From contig CBDDKB010000002.1 in the NCBI GenBank assembly GCA_965229935.1, forward strand, positions 992,001 to 1,056,000: 64,000 nucleotides of DNA, written 5' to 3'. Source of the DNA: SPJN01 sp965229935 (lineage in GTDB: Bacteria > Pseudomonadota > Alphaproteobacteria > SPJN01). This document shows positions 36,343 through 45,152 of this stretch, piece by piece. The translations under genes were made by a program, and so were the position numbers. The notes under the pieces were generated by a model. The model made no database searches. It saw only the letters and a list, made by a program, of their open reading frames with translations, and had not been told where the DNA came from. How positions within the stretch are numbered: the first letter of the stretch is position 1; every line of letters begins with the position of its first letter.

Positions 36343-36776
36343 TGGCTGGTGCAGATCAAATGCGGGGCCAATTCGTCCGTTTTTTCGCAGTCTCCGTCGT
36401 GGGACTTGTGATTGATTTACTGATTGTGCGTCTGACACTTGGCCTATTTCCAGTGCATATTTCCGTTGCGATGCTTGCCGGCTTTTCAGCCGGGGCACTG
36501 TTCAACTATGTTGCGCATGAATTCTGGACCTTTAAACAGGATCAGGGGGCGAATGCCAGTGTGGGGAGGGCGGCATCATATTATCTGATCGTGCTTATTG
36601 CGCTTGGGGTTCGTGTCGGAACAGCGTCGGTGCTTGAGATTGTGTTTCCAGACCCACAGTGGCTGTGGCCGATTATTATTGTGTCCGTCGGGCTTTCATT
36701 TGCTACAAATTTCGGGCTGACACGCTTTGTATTATTTCGCAAAGCGGGGACTAAACTGGACCAGGAAAACCGTTGA
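36342..36776 (+). CDS. GtrA-like membrane protein (polyprenyl-phosphate-sugar flippase)
   Basis: This 144-residue protein has four membrane spans and the GtrA/DPMS-associated features: an FVRFFAVSVVGLVIDLLIV opening, FSAGALFNYVAHEFWTFK in the middle and TRFVLFRK at the end. In phage serotype-conversion systems GtrA flips polyprenyl-phosphate-linked sugar made by GtrB to the periplasm, where a GT-C protein transfers it to the O-antigen. It starts by overlapping the previous stop (TAATG) and overlaps the GT2 gene downstream. Confidence 0.88.
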   Translation: MAGADQMRGQFVRFFAVSVVGLVIDLLIVRLTLGLFPVHISVAMLAGFSAGALFNYVAHEFWTFKQDQGANASVGRAASYYLIVLIALGVRVGTASVLEIVFPDPQWLWPIIIVSVGLSFATNFGLTRFVLFRKAGTKLDQENR

Positions 36777-37563
36777 TGAGCGAGATGCCCCAGATTGGCA
36801 ATTACCGTCCTTTGAAGAAGTGCGCTTTTCTGCCCGTGCCCATGATTATGCACTTGTCATCCCCGTCATTAATGAGGGGGAGCGTATTCGTAATCAGTTA
36901 GGGCGGATTAAGGATGCAGCCTTGCCGGTTGATGTCATCATTGCTGATGGTGGTTCCACCGATGGATCGCTTGATCATGAATTTTTAACGTCGGTTGGTG
37001 TCAGCGCCTTGTTGACGAAAACTGGGCCGGGCAAACTAAGCGCCCAGTTGCGCATGGCTTATGCGTGGGCATTGGCCCAGGACTATCGCGGCATTGTCAC
37101 GATGGATGGCAATGGCAAGGATGGGGTGGAGGCCGTCGCGCTGTTTGTGAAAGCCCTAAAAGACGGGATCGATTATGCGCAAGGGTCGCGCTATCACCCT
37201 GAAGGCGTGGCAGAGCGTACGCCGCTTGAACGGACGATTGGCAACAGGCTGATCCATGCCCCCTTGATGAGCATTGCGGGCAAGAACCGTTTTACAGACA
37301 CAACGAACGGCTTCCGCGCCTATTCTGCGCGATACCTTTTGGACCCTGCGGTCAAACCGTTTCGCGATATTTTTGTGAACTACGAATTGCTGTTTTATCT
37401 GACAGTAAGGGCCGGGCAGGTTGGGATGAAGGTGTGTGAATTGCCCGTAAAGCGCAGTTATCCAGAAAATGAAAAGACACCAACCAAGATCAGCGGTTTA
37501 TCCGGCAAGTTTGCGATATTGCAGCAGGCCTATAATGCGGCGCGTGGGGTTTATAATCCCTAG
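36727..37563 (+). CDS. Family-2 glycosyltransferase, DPM/GtrB-like but without membrane anchor
   Basis: The protein carries YALVIPVINEG, the nucleotide site IIADGGSTDGS, TMDGNGKDG in place of the usual D-x-D, and TTNGFRAYSARYL, which matches polyprenyl-phosphate mannosyl/glucosyl synthases. It ends after the catalytic domain with no membrane span. The start is uncertain: the longest frame begins at TTG 36727 inside gtrA, GTG 36820 is an alternative that fits better with the gtrA stop, and the good ATG at 36776 is out of frame. It is the last gene of the unit. Catalytic activity looks plausible; it may use the neighbouring membrane-anchored pseudo-GT as a partner. Confidence 0.75.
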   Translation: MYYFAKRGLNWTRKTVDERDAPDWQLPSFEEVRFSARAHDYALVIPVINEGERIRNQLGRIKDAALPVDVIIADGGSTDGSLDHEFLTSVGVSALLTKTGPGKLSAQLRMAYAWALAQDYRGIVTMDGNGKDGVEAVALFVKALKDGIDYAQGSRYHPEGVAERTPLERTIGNRLIHAPLMSIAGKNRFTDTTNGFRAYSARYLLDPAVKPFRDIFVNYELLFYLTVRAGQVGMKVCELPVKRSYPENEKTPTKISGLSGKFAILQQAYNAARGVYNP

Positions 37564-38432
37564 GCAAGTACGTTTTTCAGGTAATGGCCATACTCACTTT
37601 TGCCAAACAGATCAGCGCGGGCCTTCAAGTCAGCGGCGGATAGCCAGCCCTGCCTATAAGCAACCTCGTCGGGGGAGCCGATTAAAAGCCCCTGACGTTC
37701 TTCTAGTGTGCGGACAAAATTGCCTGCATCAAGCAGGCTGCCATGGGTCCCCGTATCAAGCCATGCAAAGCCGCGGCCCATGGTTTCAACAGATAAGTTG
37801 CCACGTTCTAGGTACAGCTCAAGCAGGCTTGTGATTTCAAGCTCTCCACGCGCCGATGGTTTAATCTGTTTGGCAAGTGTAGGGGCATCTGCATCCAGAA
37901 AATAAAGCCCGGTGACTGCAAAATTGGACGGTGGGTCAGAAGGCTTTTCAATAATCTGATTAACCGCGCCTGCGTCATCAAACCCAACCACGCCATATCG
38001 TTCCGGGTCATGAACCTGATAACCAAACACCGATCCGCCTTTGCTGCGCGCGTCCGCAGCCAGCAATAATGGCTGCATCCCATTACCGAAAAACAGATTG
38101 TCCCCAAGGATCATGGCCGATGGGGCGCCATCTAAAAACTCTTCAGCGAGCAGATAGGCCTGCGCGAGCCCATCGGGTGAAGGCTGTTCGATAAAGGTAA
38201 AGCTGATACCCCATTGTTCTCCGGTGCCCAGTAATTGTTCAAATTGGCTGCGGGTTTCAGGTGTTGTGATGACGGCAATTTCCTTAATCCCCGACAGCAT
38301 CAAAACCGACAAGGGGTAATAGATCATCGGCTTGTCATAGATTGGCAGCAATTGTTTCGACACAGTGATGGTCACCGGATGCAGTCGCGTGCCAGAGCCA
38401 CCCGCCAGAATTATCCCCTTACGTGCTGTCAT
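37560..38432 (-). CDS. rfbA: Glucose-1-phosphate thymidylyltransferase
   Basis: This makes dTDP-glucose from dTTP and glucose-1-phosphate, the entry to dTDP-L-rhamnose, with feedback control by the end product in known cases. The 290 residues begin KGIILAGGSGTRLHPVT and have PLSVLMLSGIKEI, EQPSPDGLAQAY and FAWLDTGTHGSLLDA, all standard. It is the last gene of the polysaccharide operon and overlaps rfbD by 4 nt. Its end overlaps the end of the GT2 gene on the opposite strand by 4 nt. Confidence 0.97.
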   Translation of the reverse strand: MTARKGIILAGGSGTRLHPVTITVSKQLLPIYDKPMIYYPLSVLMLSGIKEIAVITTPETRSQFEQLLGTGEQWGISFTFIEQPSPDGLAQAYLLAEEFLDGAPSAMILGDNLFFGNGMQPLLLAADARSKGGSVFGYQVHDPERYGVVGFDDAGAVNQIIEKPSDPPSNFAVTGLYFLDADAPTLAKQIKPSARGELEITSLLELYLERGNLSVETMGRGFAWLDTGTHGSLLDAGNFVRTLEERQGLLIGSPDEVAYRQGWLSAADLKARADLFGKSEYGHYLKNVLA

Positions 38433-39283
38433 GTGGTTTCTGCTTTCAATTGCGTTATCACGGTTGCAAGGTCCTGCCGCCAGTTGGCCGGAGCAATGCC
38501 AAAATGCGAATTGAGGCTGGTGCCGTCAAGTCGTGAATTAAGGGGTCGCGCAGCCTTTGTCGGATAGTCGGCGGAGGGGATGTCTGTCACAGTGACTGTT
38601 TTGCCCGCCCCCTCAAAAATTGCACGGGCGAAATCCGCCCAACTGACAAAGGGTTGGCCAGAAAAATGATAGGTGCCGGATAGACCGTGATCTACGCTTA
38701 GTTTCTCTCCGACCTTGACCGCCATAGAAGCGATTGCTGCGGCTGCGGTTGGTCCGCCGATTTGGTCGCTTACCACCGTCAGCGCATCCCTTGTTTCTGA
38801 CAACTGCAACATGGTTTTGACGAAGTTGCTGCCGGTTGCAGAAAAAATCCATGATGTGCGAATGATCGCATGGGGCCCGTTGGCGTCACGGATTAACTGT
38901 TCCCCCGCCGCTTTTGACCGTCCATAGGCCCCTAAAGGATTGATAGGGCTCTCAGTTGCAATTGGGGTGTCGCCACAGCCGTCAAAGACATAATCGGTTG
39001 ATATATGGATCAATGGTATGTTTTGGGAGGCGGCATAGGTCGCAATTTGGCCGGGGGTGATGGCGTTGATCAGGGTGGCTAAGTCTTCGTCGTCTTCTGC
39101 TTGATCAACCGCTGTATAGGCCGCCGCATTGATGATGAAGGTGGGCTGATGCTTTTCCAGAAGTGCCACGCATTGATCGGGGTCTGTGAAGTCAGCCTCG
39201 TCACGACCGAAACAGATCACCCTGTCAATTTTTGCTAGGGCAGTTGCGACCTGCCCTGACTTGCCAAAGACAAGGATGGTCAT
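38429..39283 (-). CDS. rfbD: dTDP-4-dehydrorhamnose reductase
   Basis: This is the last step of dTDP-L-rhamnose synthesis, reducing the 4-keto group with NAD(P)H. It is 284 residues with VFGKSGQVATAL at the nucleotide site (here F-G-K-S-G-Q, the usual RfbD form), STDYVFDG and the catalytic Y-x-x-x-K of GAYGRSKAAGE. DQIGGPT in the middle is an RfbD signature. The 4-nt overlaps with both neighbours show that the four rfb genes are co-translated. Confidence 0.96.
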   Translation of the reverse strand: MTILVFGKSGQVATALAKIDRVICFGRDEADFTDPDQCVALLEKHQPTFIINAAAYTAVDQAEDDEDLATLINAITPGQIATYAASQNIPLIHISTDYVFDGCGDTPIATESPINPLGAYGRSKAAGEQLIRDANGPHAIIRTSWIFSATGSNFVKTMLQLSETRDALTVVSDQIGGPTAAAAIASMAVKVGEKLSVDHGLSGTYHFSGQPFVSWADFARAIFEGAGKTVTVTDIPSADYPTKAARPLNSRLDGTSLNSHFGIAPANWRQDLATVITQLKAETT

Positions 39284-40320
39284 TTGGCCGTACCCAACCG
39301 TTCGCCGACGCCTTGCCGTTGCCGCAAATTATCCAACCAGTTCTCATTGTCGAGATACCATTGGACGGTTTTCTCTAAGCCCTCGTTCAAAGTGACGGAG
39401 GGACGCCAACCCAATTCATTACGTATGTGGGTGGGGTCGATGGCATAGCGCATATCATGGCCCGGCCGATCAGTGACATAGGTAATCAGGTCAGAATAAG
39501 GGTGATTATGCGGACGCTTCTTATCCAAAATCGTGCAAATCATTTTGACCAGATCGATATTGGTGACTTCGTTTTCGCCACCAATATTATAGCTGTCGCC
39601 TGTTTTGCCTTTCAGCAAGACAGTCAATAACGCGTCTGCGTGATCTTCGACATATAGCCAATCACGGATGTTTTCGCCCTTGCCATAGATGGGGATTTGA
39701 TGCCCACGCAAAGCGTTTAGAATAACGACGGGAATTAATTTTTCCGGGAACTGAAAGGGGCCATAATTGTTGGAACAATTTGACAAGACCACAGGAAGCC
39801 CATATGTGGCGTGCCATGCGCGTACCAAATGATCTGATGCTGCTTTTGAGGCGGAATAGGGACTGTTCGGCGCGTAGGGCGTGTCTTCAGTAAATAGCCC
39901 GTTCTCTCCTAATGAGCCGAATACCTCATCCGTAGAAATGTGATGAAAGCGGAATTCGGCCGGCTTGTCGTTCGCCGTCCAATAGGCTCGTGCAGCTTCA
40001 AGAAGATTATAGGTGCCGTTTATATTGGTTTCGATGAAATCTCCGGGGCCATCAATTGACCTGTCTACATGCGATTCCGCTGCTAAATGCATGACCGCGT
40101 CTGGTCTGTGCGTGGCAAAGGCTTGGTCAATCGCATCGCGGTTGCGAATGTCAGCCTTGAGGAATGTATAGGAGGGTTGATCTGCAACCGACGCAACATT
40201 GTCTAGATTGGCTGCATAGGTCAGGCAATCAAGGTTTACGACCTCATGCCCTTGCGCGATTGCCTGACGGACCACGGAAGACCCGATAAACCCAGCGCCG
40301 CCTGTGATCAAAATCTTCAT
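39280..40320 (-). CDS. rfbB: dTDP-glucose 4,6-dehydratase
   Basis: This converts dTDP-glucose to dTDP-4-keto-6-deoxyglucose with bound NAD. The 346 residues have ITGGAGFIGSSVVRQ, the AAESHVDRSIDGP loop, TDEVFGSLGE with the catalytic Asp-Glu, and PYSASKAASDHLVRA with Y-x-x-x-K. SNNYGPFQFPEKLIP and LYVEDHADAL are also as expected. It sits between rfbC and rfbD, overlapping both by 4 nt. Confidence 0.97.
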   Translation of the reverse strand: MKILITGGAGFIGSSVVRQAIAQGHEVVNLDCLTYAANLDNVASVADQPSYTFLKADIRNRDAIDQAFATHRPDAVMHLAAESHVDRSIDGPGDFIETNINGTYNLLEAARAYWTANDKPAEFRFHHISTDEVFGSLGENGLFTEDTPYAPNSPYSASKAASDHLVRAWHATYGLPVVLSNCSNNYGPFQFPEKLIPVVILNALRGHQIPIYGKGENIRDWLYVEDHADALLTVLLKGKTGDSYNIGGENEVTNIDLVKMICTILDKKRPHNHPYSDLITYVTDRPGHDMRYAIDPTHIRNELGWRPSVTLNEGLEKTVQWYLDNENWLDNLRQRQGVGERLGTAK

Positions 40321-40886
40321 GATGTTGCCTCATACACAAAGGGGCTGTCCAAGTCCTTGAAGGCTTGGGCTTGCTGGTCTTTCTCGGACAAAATGGCGGT
40401 TTCGGGCGCTATGCCCCAATTAATGGCAAGGTCTGGATCATCAAACCGGACTGCGCCTTCTAGAGCAGGGGCGTAATAATCTGTGCATTTATAGATGATT
40501 TCGGTTCCGGCGACCGTTGTTGCAAAACCGTGAAGGCATCCTTCTGGTACAAAAATCTGTTTGCCATTATCGAAGCTAAGTTCGACGGCGACTGATTGAC
40601 CATAGGTGGGGGACCCTTTGCGAATATCCACTACCACGTCAATAAGACAGCCCCTGCCACAGCGAACAAGCTTTGCCTGCGCTTGCGGCGGGGCCTGAAA
40701 ATGCAGGCCACGAACAGTTCCTGCCTGCTCAGAAAGCGAATGATTGTCCTGAACGAAATCAGCCTGAATCCCAATCCCTGAAAGGGTTTCCCTGTTCCAG
40801 GATTCAGAAAAGAACCCGCGATTATCCCCAAAACGCTTCGGCGTCAGTATGATAACGCCCGGGATCTCTGTCGTAACGACTTGCAT
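40317..40886 (-). CDS. rfbC: dTDP-4-dehydrorhamnose 3,5-epimerase
   Basis: This epimerises C3 and C5 of the 4-keto sugar on a cupin-type jelly roll. It is 189 residues with RFGDNRGFFSESW, the catalytic histidine in VRGLHFQAPPQ, VPEGCLHGFATT and KCTDYYAP, which holds the catalytic tyrosine. The order rfbC-rfbB-rfbD-rfbA is a common arrangement. It starts 4 bp after the polymerase gene, with no separate promoter visible. Confidence 0.97.
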   Translation of the reverse strand: MQVVTTEIPGVIILTPKRFGDNRGFFSESWNRETLSGIGIQADFVQDNHSLSEQAGTVRGLHFQAPPQAQAKLVRCGRGCLIDVVVDIRKGSPTYGQSVAVELSFDNGKQIFVPEGCLHGFATTVAGTEIIYKCTDYYAPALEGAVRFDDPDLAINWGIAPETAILSEKDQQAQAFKDLDSPFVYEATS

Positions 40887-40890
40887 CTAG

Positions 40891-41970
40891 TTAGATCCAG
40901 ACATTAAACAAGGTTTGATAGGGCAACCATTCAGCGGAATGGGTCGCGAACAGCAGCCAGTTCAATAATATTAAGGCAGCATAAAACACAATTGCCACCA
41001 AAGTCGCCTGACGCCCTTGTGGCCGCGGCATCAAATTGTCTGCCAGATGGCTGAACACAACCATTTGCAACGGAATGAAGTAGAGCGCCATCCGGTCAAG
41101 CGCTGTACTGGCTGCCGTTAAAAAGAATAAAACAAACAGGCCAATAGACCCAAAGGCTATCATCATAAAATATCGTTTCAAATGGTCTTCCATCTGAAAG
41201 TTATTCCGGAATGCGATAAAAAGTGCGGCAGGTAAGGCATTTTGCGCCAAACGGATCAGTGCGCCGGTCGATTGATATTCGGCTGTAATATATTGTTGGA
41301 TCAAATCATTCACATTGTCCTGCAACAATGTGAAATAGGCGAGTATTGAGATGACACCAACCAGACCGAACACGAAAAAGCGGTTACGGGTATAAACCAG
41401 CGCAACGATAGGGATCATGATGATAGAGGTCATGTGAAACAGTGCACCTGCAAGACATAGGCCGATATACATGATCGGTCTGTGACGGGCGAATGCTGCC
41501 ATGCCCATGAGGATAAAGCCCAAGGCAACGGATTGGCGGCTGTACCCCATGCCCACCACAATGACGAGATAGGGGACCGCGATCAAAATTGCCAACCATG
41601 GTCGGGGCAATGTTTGGGCAAACAGAACTAGGCCTAATGCGAATATGAACCCACAAATCAAGTTGACGCCGGCAATCTGCCAACCGGTAGATGTGGCCAG
41701 GACATTGACTAACCAATAGCCTGGATCCGACATTTGAAGTGCCTCAAACACGGTCATCATTTCGGCTTGTGCCAGATAGCTCTTATAAGCTGCCCAATCA
41801 CCGCCGACTTGATATCGCAGCCCCATCATGAGGGTCAGGATGACAAGGAATAGGATGCCGCCGGGCGTAATAACCGGTGTTGCACGCGCGTCCACTAGCG
41901 CAGCCACCTGCTGGCGCGAGCCAAGTGCGGCTAGCGCTACAGCGAAAAATAATAGCCAGTATGGCCACAT
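40891..41970 (-). CDS. EpsG/Wzy-type polysaccharide polymerase
   Basis: This inner-membrane protein of 359 residues has ten or so spans and a long central loop. The features fit the EpsG family: an N-terminal span, then LMGLRYQVGGDWAAYKSYL, and GYSRQSVALGFILMGM in the middle. In Wzx/Wzy systems this protein joins lipid-linked repeat units into the polymer in the periplasm. Its place between the glycosyltransferases and the rfb genes supports that role. Sequence similarity among polymerases is low, so this rests on topology and motif. Confidence 0.82.
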   Translation of the reverse strand: MWPYWLLFFAVALAALGSRQQVAALVDARATPVITPGGILFLVILTLMMGLRYQVGGDWAAYKSYLAQAEMMTVFEALQMSDPGYWLVNVLATSTGWQIAGVNLICGFIFALGLVLFAQTLPRPWLAILIAVPYLVIVVGMGYSRQSVALGFILMGMAAFARHRPIMYIGLCLAGALFHMTSIIMIPIVALVYTRNRFFVFGLVGVISILAYFTLLQDNVNDLIQQYITAEYQSTGALIRLAQNALPAALFIAFRNNFQMEDHLKRYFMMIAFGSIGLFVLFFLTAASTALDRMALYFIPLQMVVFSHLADNLMPRPQGRQATLVAIVFYAALILLNWLLFATHSAEWLPYQTLFNVWI

Positions 41971-41972
41971 AA

Positions 41973-43037
41973 TTAATGCTCCGACAGTTGGTCAGATTGG
42001 CTAGAAGAATGATCAGTTAGCAGCACAGATAGCTGATCAAAAAGCGCTTCGCAATATAATGGGTGGTCGCGCCAATGATTGATCGCTGAATTTCGTTTTT
42101 CTCTATATTGGTCGGGGTCAGCAATCAGCTGTGCAATCTCATTTTTATAGGCGGGTATTTGGGTTTTGTCATTTAGAATCAAAGCATTAGAACTATTGCA
42201 GTATGTCGAGATCTCGCCAACAGGCGTCACGATTGGCACCAACCCCAATTGCATAGCCTCTGTTACCGCAATGGACATGCCTTCGTAATGGCTGGTTTGA
42301 AGGTAGAATGACGCGCTATCGGCCAGTTTTCTGATCGCCTGCCAATCAAGGGGGCCGTGAAAAGTAACTGCATCATTCAGGCCCAATGCCTCAACCTCGG
42401 TTTGAAGAGCTGCAGCCTCGCCGCCATCAGGGCCAATTATATCGAAATGTGACTCTGTGCTTGCTTGGTGAACGCCCGCAAATAGAGCTAAGGCCTCAGT
42501 CAGATTTTTTTGCGGATTTAGTCTGCCCCAAAAAATGAACCGGGGAGTTGGCTGTACTTCATTATGTGCAAGCGGTTCGATGCGCCGGATCAAAAATGAG
42601 ATGATAGCATTATGCTTGTCTACCGGCAGTGTTAACCGTTCTTGGCGTGAACTTTCTGAATCAAAAAACACGGCAATGCTGAGTTTTATACTCAGCCTGT
42701 TCAACACACGATCAACTATATGGGCGTCTTTTGAATTGTGAATGAATGTAACCAGCCTTATGCGCGGACAGAACAGTTTCACCAATAGGCCGACAATGCA
42801 GGATCGCCATAAGGAAACGAGTAAAAGGTCCGGCTTGGCAGCTATGATGCGCCGGGCCGCAGTTACAAAGTGCAGGGGATTAAAGGTGGTCTTCCGTTGT
42901 GCCCGAGACGTGACCTGGGGAAAGATATAGGCAAGCTCAAGATTGATTGACTGGTGCTCATAACCTGCAGTCGATTTTGCAGCTAATTCGACGCCGCCGA
43001 TACCGTCATAGGGCATAAGGTGGATGACATGTTTCAT
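41973..43037 (-). CDS. Family-4-type glycosyltransferase
   Basis: This 354-residue retaining glycosyltransferase has a GT-B fold. The N-terminal domain carries the MPYDGIGGVE start, and the C-terminal domain has FWGRLNPQKNLTEAL and the donor site TSHYEGMSIAVTEAMQLGLVPI with the E-x7-E pair. Its donor and acceptor are not readable. It starts inside the end of the previous glycosyltransferase (4-nt overlap) and ends 2 bp before the polymerase. Confidence 0.85.
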   Translation of the reverse strand: MKHVIHLMPYDGIGGVELAAKSTAGYEHQSINLELAYIFPQVTSRAQRKTTFNPLHFVTAARRIIAAKPDLLLVSLWRSCIVGLLVKLFCPRIRLVTFIHNSKDAHIVDRVLNRLSIKLSIAVFFDSESSRQERLTLPVDKHNAIISFLIRRIEPLAHNEVQPTPRFIFWGRLNPQKNLTEALALFAGVHQASTESHFDIIGPDGGEAAALQTEVEALGLNDAVTFHGPLDWQAIRKLADSASFYLQTSHYEGMSIAVTEAMQLGLVPIVTPVGEISTYCNSSNALILNDKTQIPAYKNEIAQLIADPDQYREKRNSAINHWRDHPLYCEALFDQLSVLLTDHSSSQSDQLSEH

Positions 43038-44143
43038 GCTGCGTCTATCACCTGTTTATAGTTTAGGAACATGGCATCCTGACTATATGTCGATAGGGCT
43101 AGGTCACGCGCATTAACGGTCATTGCCTGACAATCAGAATTATTGCTTGCCGCTTTATATATGGCATCAGCAAAACTCTGTGCTGTTTGGTCTTTTGCTA
43201 TGATTCCGCAACCGCCATTTTGCGACAGTAGGTTGTTGATTCCTGCAACATTGGACCCAACAATCGGCAATCCCATGGCAAGCGCCTGTAGCAGCGATGT
43301 GCTTAACGTTTCACCGTCAGACGCATGAACGTAAATATCCAGATCATGAAACCAGTTTAAAAGCTGATCAGGGCCCAAAAAGCCTTCTAACGATACCTTT
43401 TCCGATAGATCATTGTCCGCGATTTGGGCGGCAAGACGTGATCTTGTTTCGCCATCCCCCGCAATGGTCAGGCGCCAATCATAATCTGGATGAGCATCAC
43501 AAAGACACAAAAATCCATCAATCAATGTGTCATGCCGCTTATTGTCTGCCAGTCTTGACGCCATGCCAATTCTTATCGGTGTTGAACCGTCTTTCGTATT
43601 TTGTCTTGGTGCAAAAAGATCGGTGTCGATTCCATTCGGAATGATTTCAGTCTTGTCCGCCTGCCATTTAGCGCCGAGGCCTTGTTTAAGCGCGGCGGCA
43701 TAGTCCTCAGTTAACAAAATCACTTTGTCTGCAAAGCGCATAACCAGTTGGCTGACCTTCCATTCTGAAGGTTTTTTTAGTTCATTTGCCTGGTGCTCAA
43801 TCGCGATCAAGCGTGCACCAGACACCATTGCATAAAGTTTGGCAGGCAGGATCATCTTCACGCTATGAAGCAAAATGACGGTCGGACGCAATTTGATAAG
43901 GTGCCATAACAGCATGAACCACCGAAAAATTGGCAGCCCACTTTTCACCCTTATACTGCGGTAAGGAAGATCAAGCGTTTTGCAACTGTCCACATAAGAT
44001 GGAAGGACAGGTTCAATCCCCACAAATATCAATGATTGGCTGGCTTGGTCTTCAGCTTTTTTTGCGGCATTCACCAATGAAAAGGCCACATTGCCATGCC
44101 CGCCCAAGCCTGAGTATAGAATTTGCACTATACGCTCAGCCAT
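43034..44143 (-). CDS. Family-4-type glycosyltransferase
   Basis: This 369-residue GT-B protein opens with QILYSGLGGHGNVAFSLV, has ASRLADNKRHDTLIDG at the second domain and HASDGETLSTSLLQALAMGLPIVGS at the donor site (E-x7-Q here rather than E-x7-E). It probably adds one sugar to the lipid-linked repeat unit. It is coupled to both neighbours by short overlaps (8 and 4 nt), which suggests balanced production with the rest of the unit. Confidence 0.85.
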   Translation of the reverse strand: MAERIVQILYSGLGGHGNVAFSLVNAAKKAEDQASQSLIFVGIEPVLPSYVDSCKTLDLPYRSIRVKSGLPIFRWFMLLWHLIKLRPTVILLHSVKMILPAKLYAMVSGARLIAIEHQANELKKPSEWKVSQLVMRFADKVILLTEDYAAALKQGLGAKWQADKTEIIPNGIDTDLFAPRQNTKDGSTPIRIGMASRLADNKRHDTLIDGFLCLCDAHPDYDWRLTIAGDGETRSRLAAQIADNDLSEKVSLEGFLGPDQLLNWFHDLDIYVHASDGETLSTSLLQALAMGLPIVGSNVAGINNLLSQNGGCGIIAKDQTAQSFADAIYKAASNNSDCQAMTVNARDLALSTYSQDAMFLNYKQVIDAA

Positions 44144-45152
44144 GATGATCCAACATAACCGGATTGTTAGGTGAACGCCTGCGGAGCAGGTCGCGCAGGC
44201 TGCTTTTTAAGGAAAGGCCTTTTTGCAGATCAGAATTTCTGTTCGTGATCATAAAGTTAAGGCGGGCAAAGCGTCCCAAATTGTTGATGCGCAGGCGATA
44301 GCCCAAAATGCGTTCTTTCTTGGCAGCGTCGTCATACGCCATTCGGAATTGCCGTTCTGATGTCACGGCGATGATGTCCGCTTTTCGTGAGATCATAGTT
44401 TGGCAAAATGCATGATAGAACAAATATTCCATTGCCATGCCACTGCCATCAGACAGGCTTGCAATTCTTCGCCTCAGCTTAGTTGAAATCCGTTTTTTTA
44501 GCGTGAGTTGTTCTGGGTCATTTACAAAAAAGTCTGAAGCGTTAGCGCCATGCAATCGATATAGTTGAAGCGGTTCTTGCGCCCATTCAGCCAAGTTAAG
44601 TTGACGAAAAAACCTGACGATCCAACCATCATGGCTTGCTTCAGTCTCAGGCACCGGCAGGATGAGTTCCAGATAGTCTTTTCTGATTGATGCGCAGCAG
44701 CCCATAACAAACTCATCTCTGGGTAGGCCCATTTCGGCCATACGCTGCATTTTTGTTTCGCCGCTTGGTGTCAATTCTCCATCGGCTAGATATGTGTCCG
44801 TCAAAAAACAGGCCTTGTTGGGGAAGGCACCGGCAAGCGCAAGGTGGCGCGCCAGTTTTTCTGGAAGCCACTGGTCATCCTGATCGCAGAGAAATATTAG
44901 ATCGCCGGAACAGAGTGACATTGCCCGAGAAAAATTTTGGGCGTATCCCAGATTAGTTTCGTTCCGTTCAAACCGAATGGGGAAGGGGGCCGTAGCAGCA
45001 TAATCCAGTACGATTTTTTCGGTATCATCTGCTGAACAATCATCAGTGATAACCAACTCGTCTGGCAGACGGGTTTGGGCCGCCAGACTATCAAGCTGTG
45101 TTTTGATATAGCGTGCGCCATTATAGGTTGCCATTGCCACGGAAAGCTTCAT
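44136..45152 (-). CDS. Family-2 glycosyltransferase
   Basis: This 338-residue inverting glycosyltransferase has a GT-A fold. The N-terminal nucleotide site is VAMATYNGARYIKTQLDSL with ITDDCSADDT, the metal site is FLCDQDDQWLPEKL (D-x-D type), and the acceptor part follows with a WIVRFFRQL region. The long C-terminal helix-rich tail has no clear motif. ATG at 45152 is preferred: it overlaps the preceding stop as ATGA, whereas the 20 residues of the longer frame (from 45212) match nothing. Confidence 0.86.
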   Translation of the reverse strand: MKLSVAMATYNGARYIKTQLDSLAAQTRLPDELVITDDCSADDTEKIVLDYAATAPFPIRFERNETNLGYAQNFSRAMSLCSGDLIFLCDQDDQWLPEKLARHLALAGAFPNKACFLTDTYLADGELTPSGETKMQRMAEMGLPRDEFVMGCCASIRKDYLELILPVPETEASHDGWIVRFFRQLNLAEWAQEPLQLYRLHGANASDFFVNDPEQLTLKKRISTKLRRRIASLSDGSGMAMEYLFYHAFCQTMISRKADIIAVTSERQFRMAYDDAAKKERILGYRLRINNLGRFARLNFMITNRNSDLQKGLSLKSSLRDLLRRRSPNNPVMLDHHG

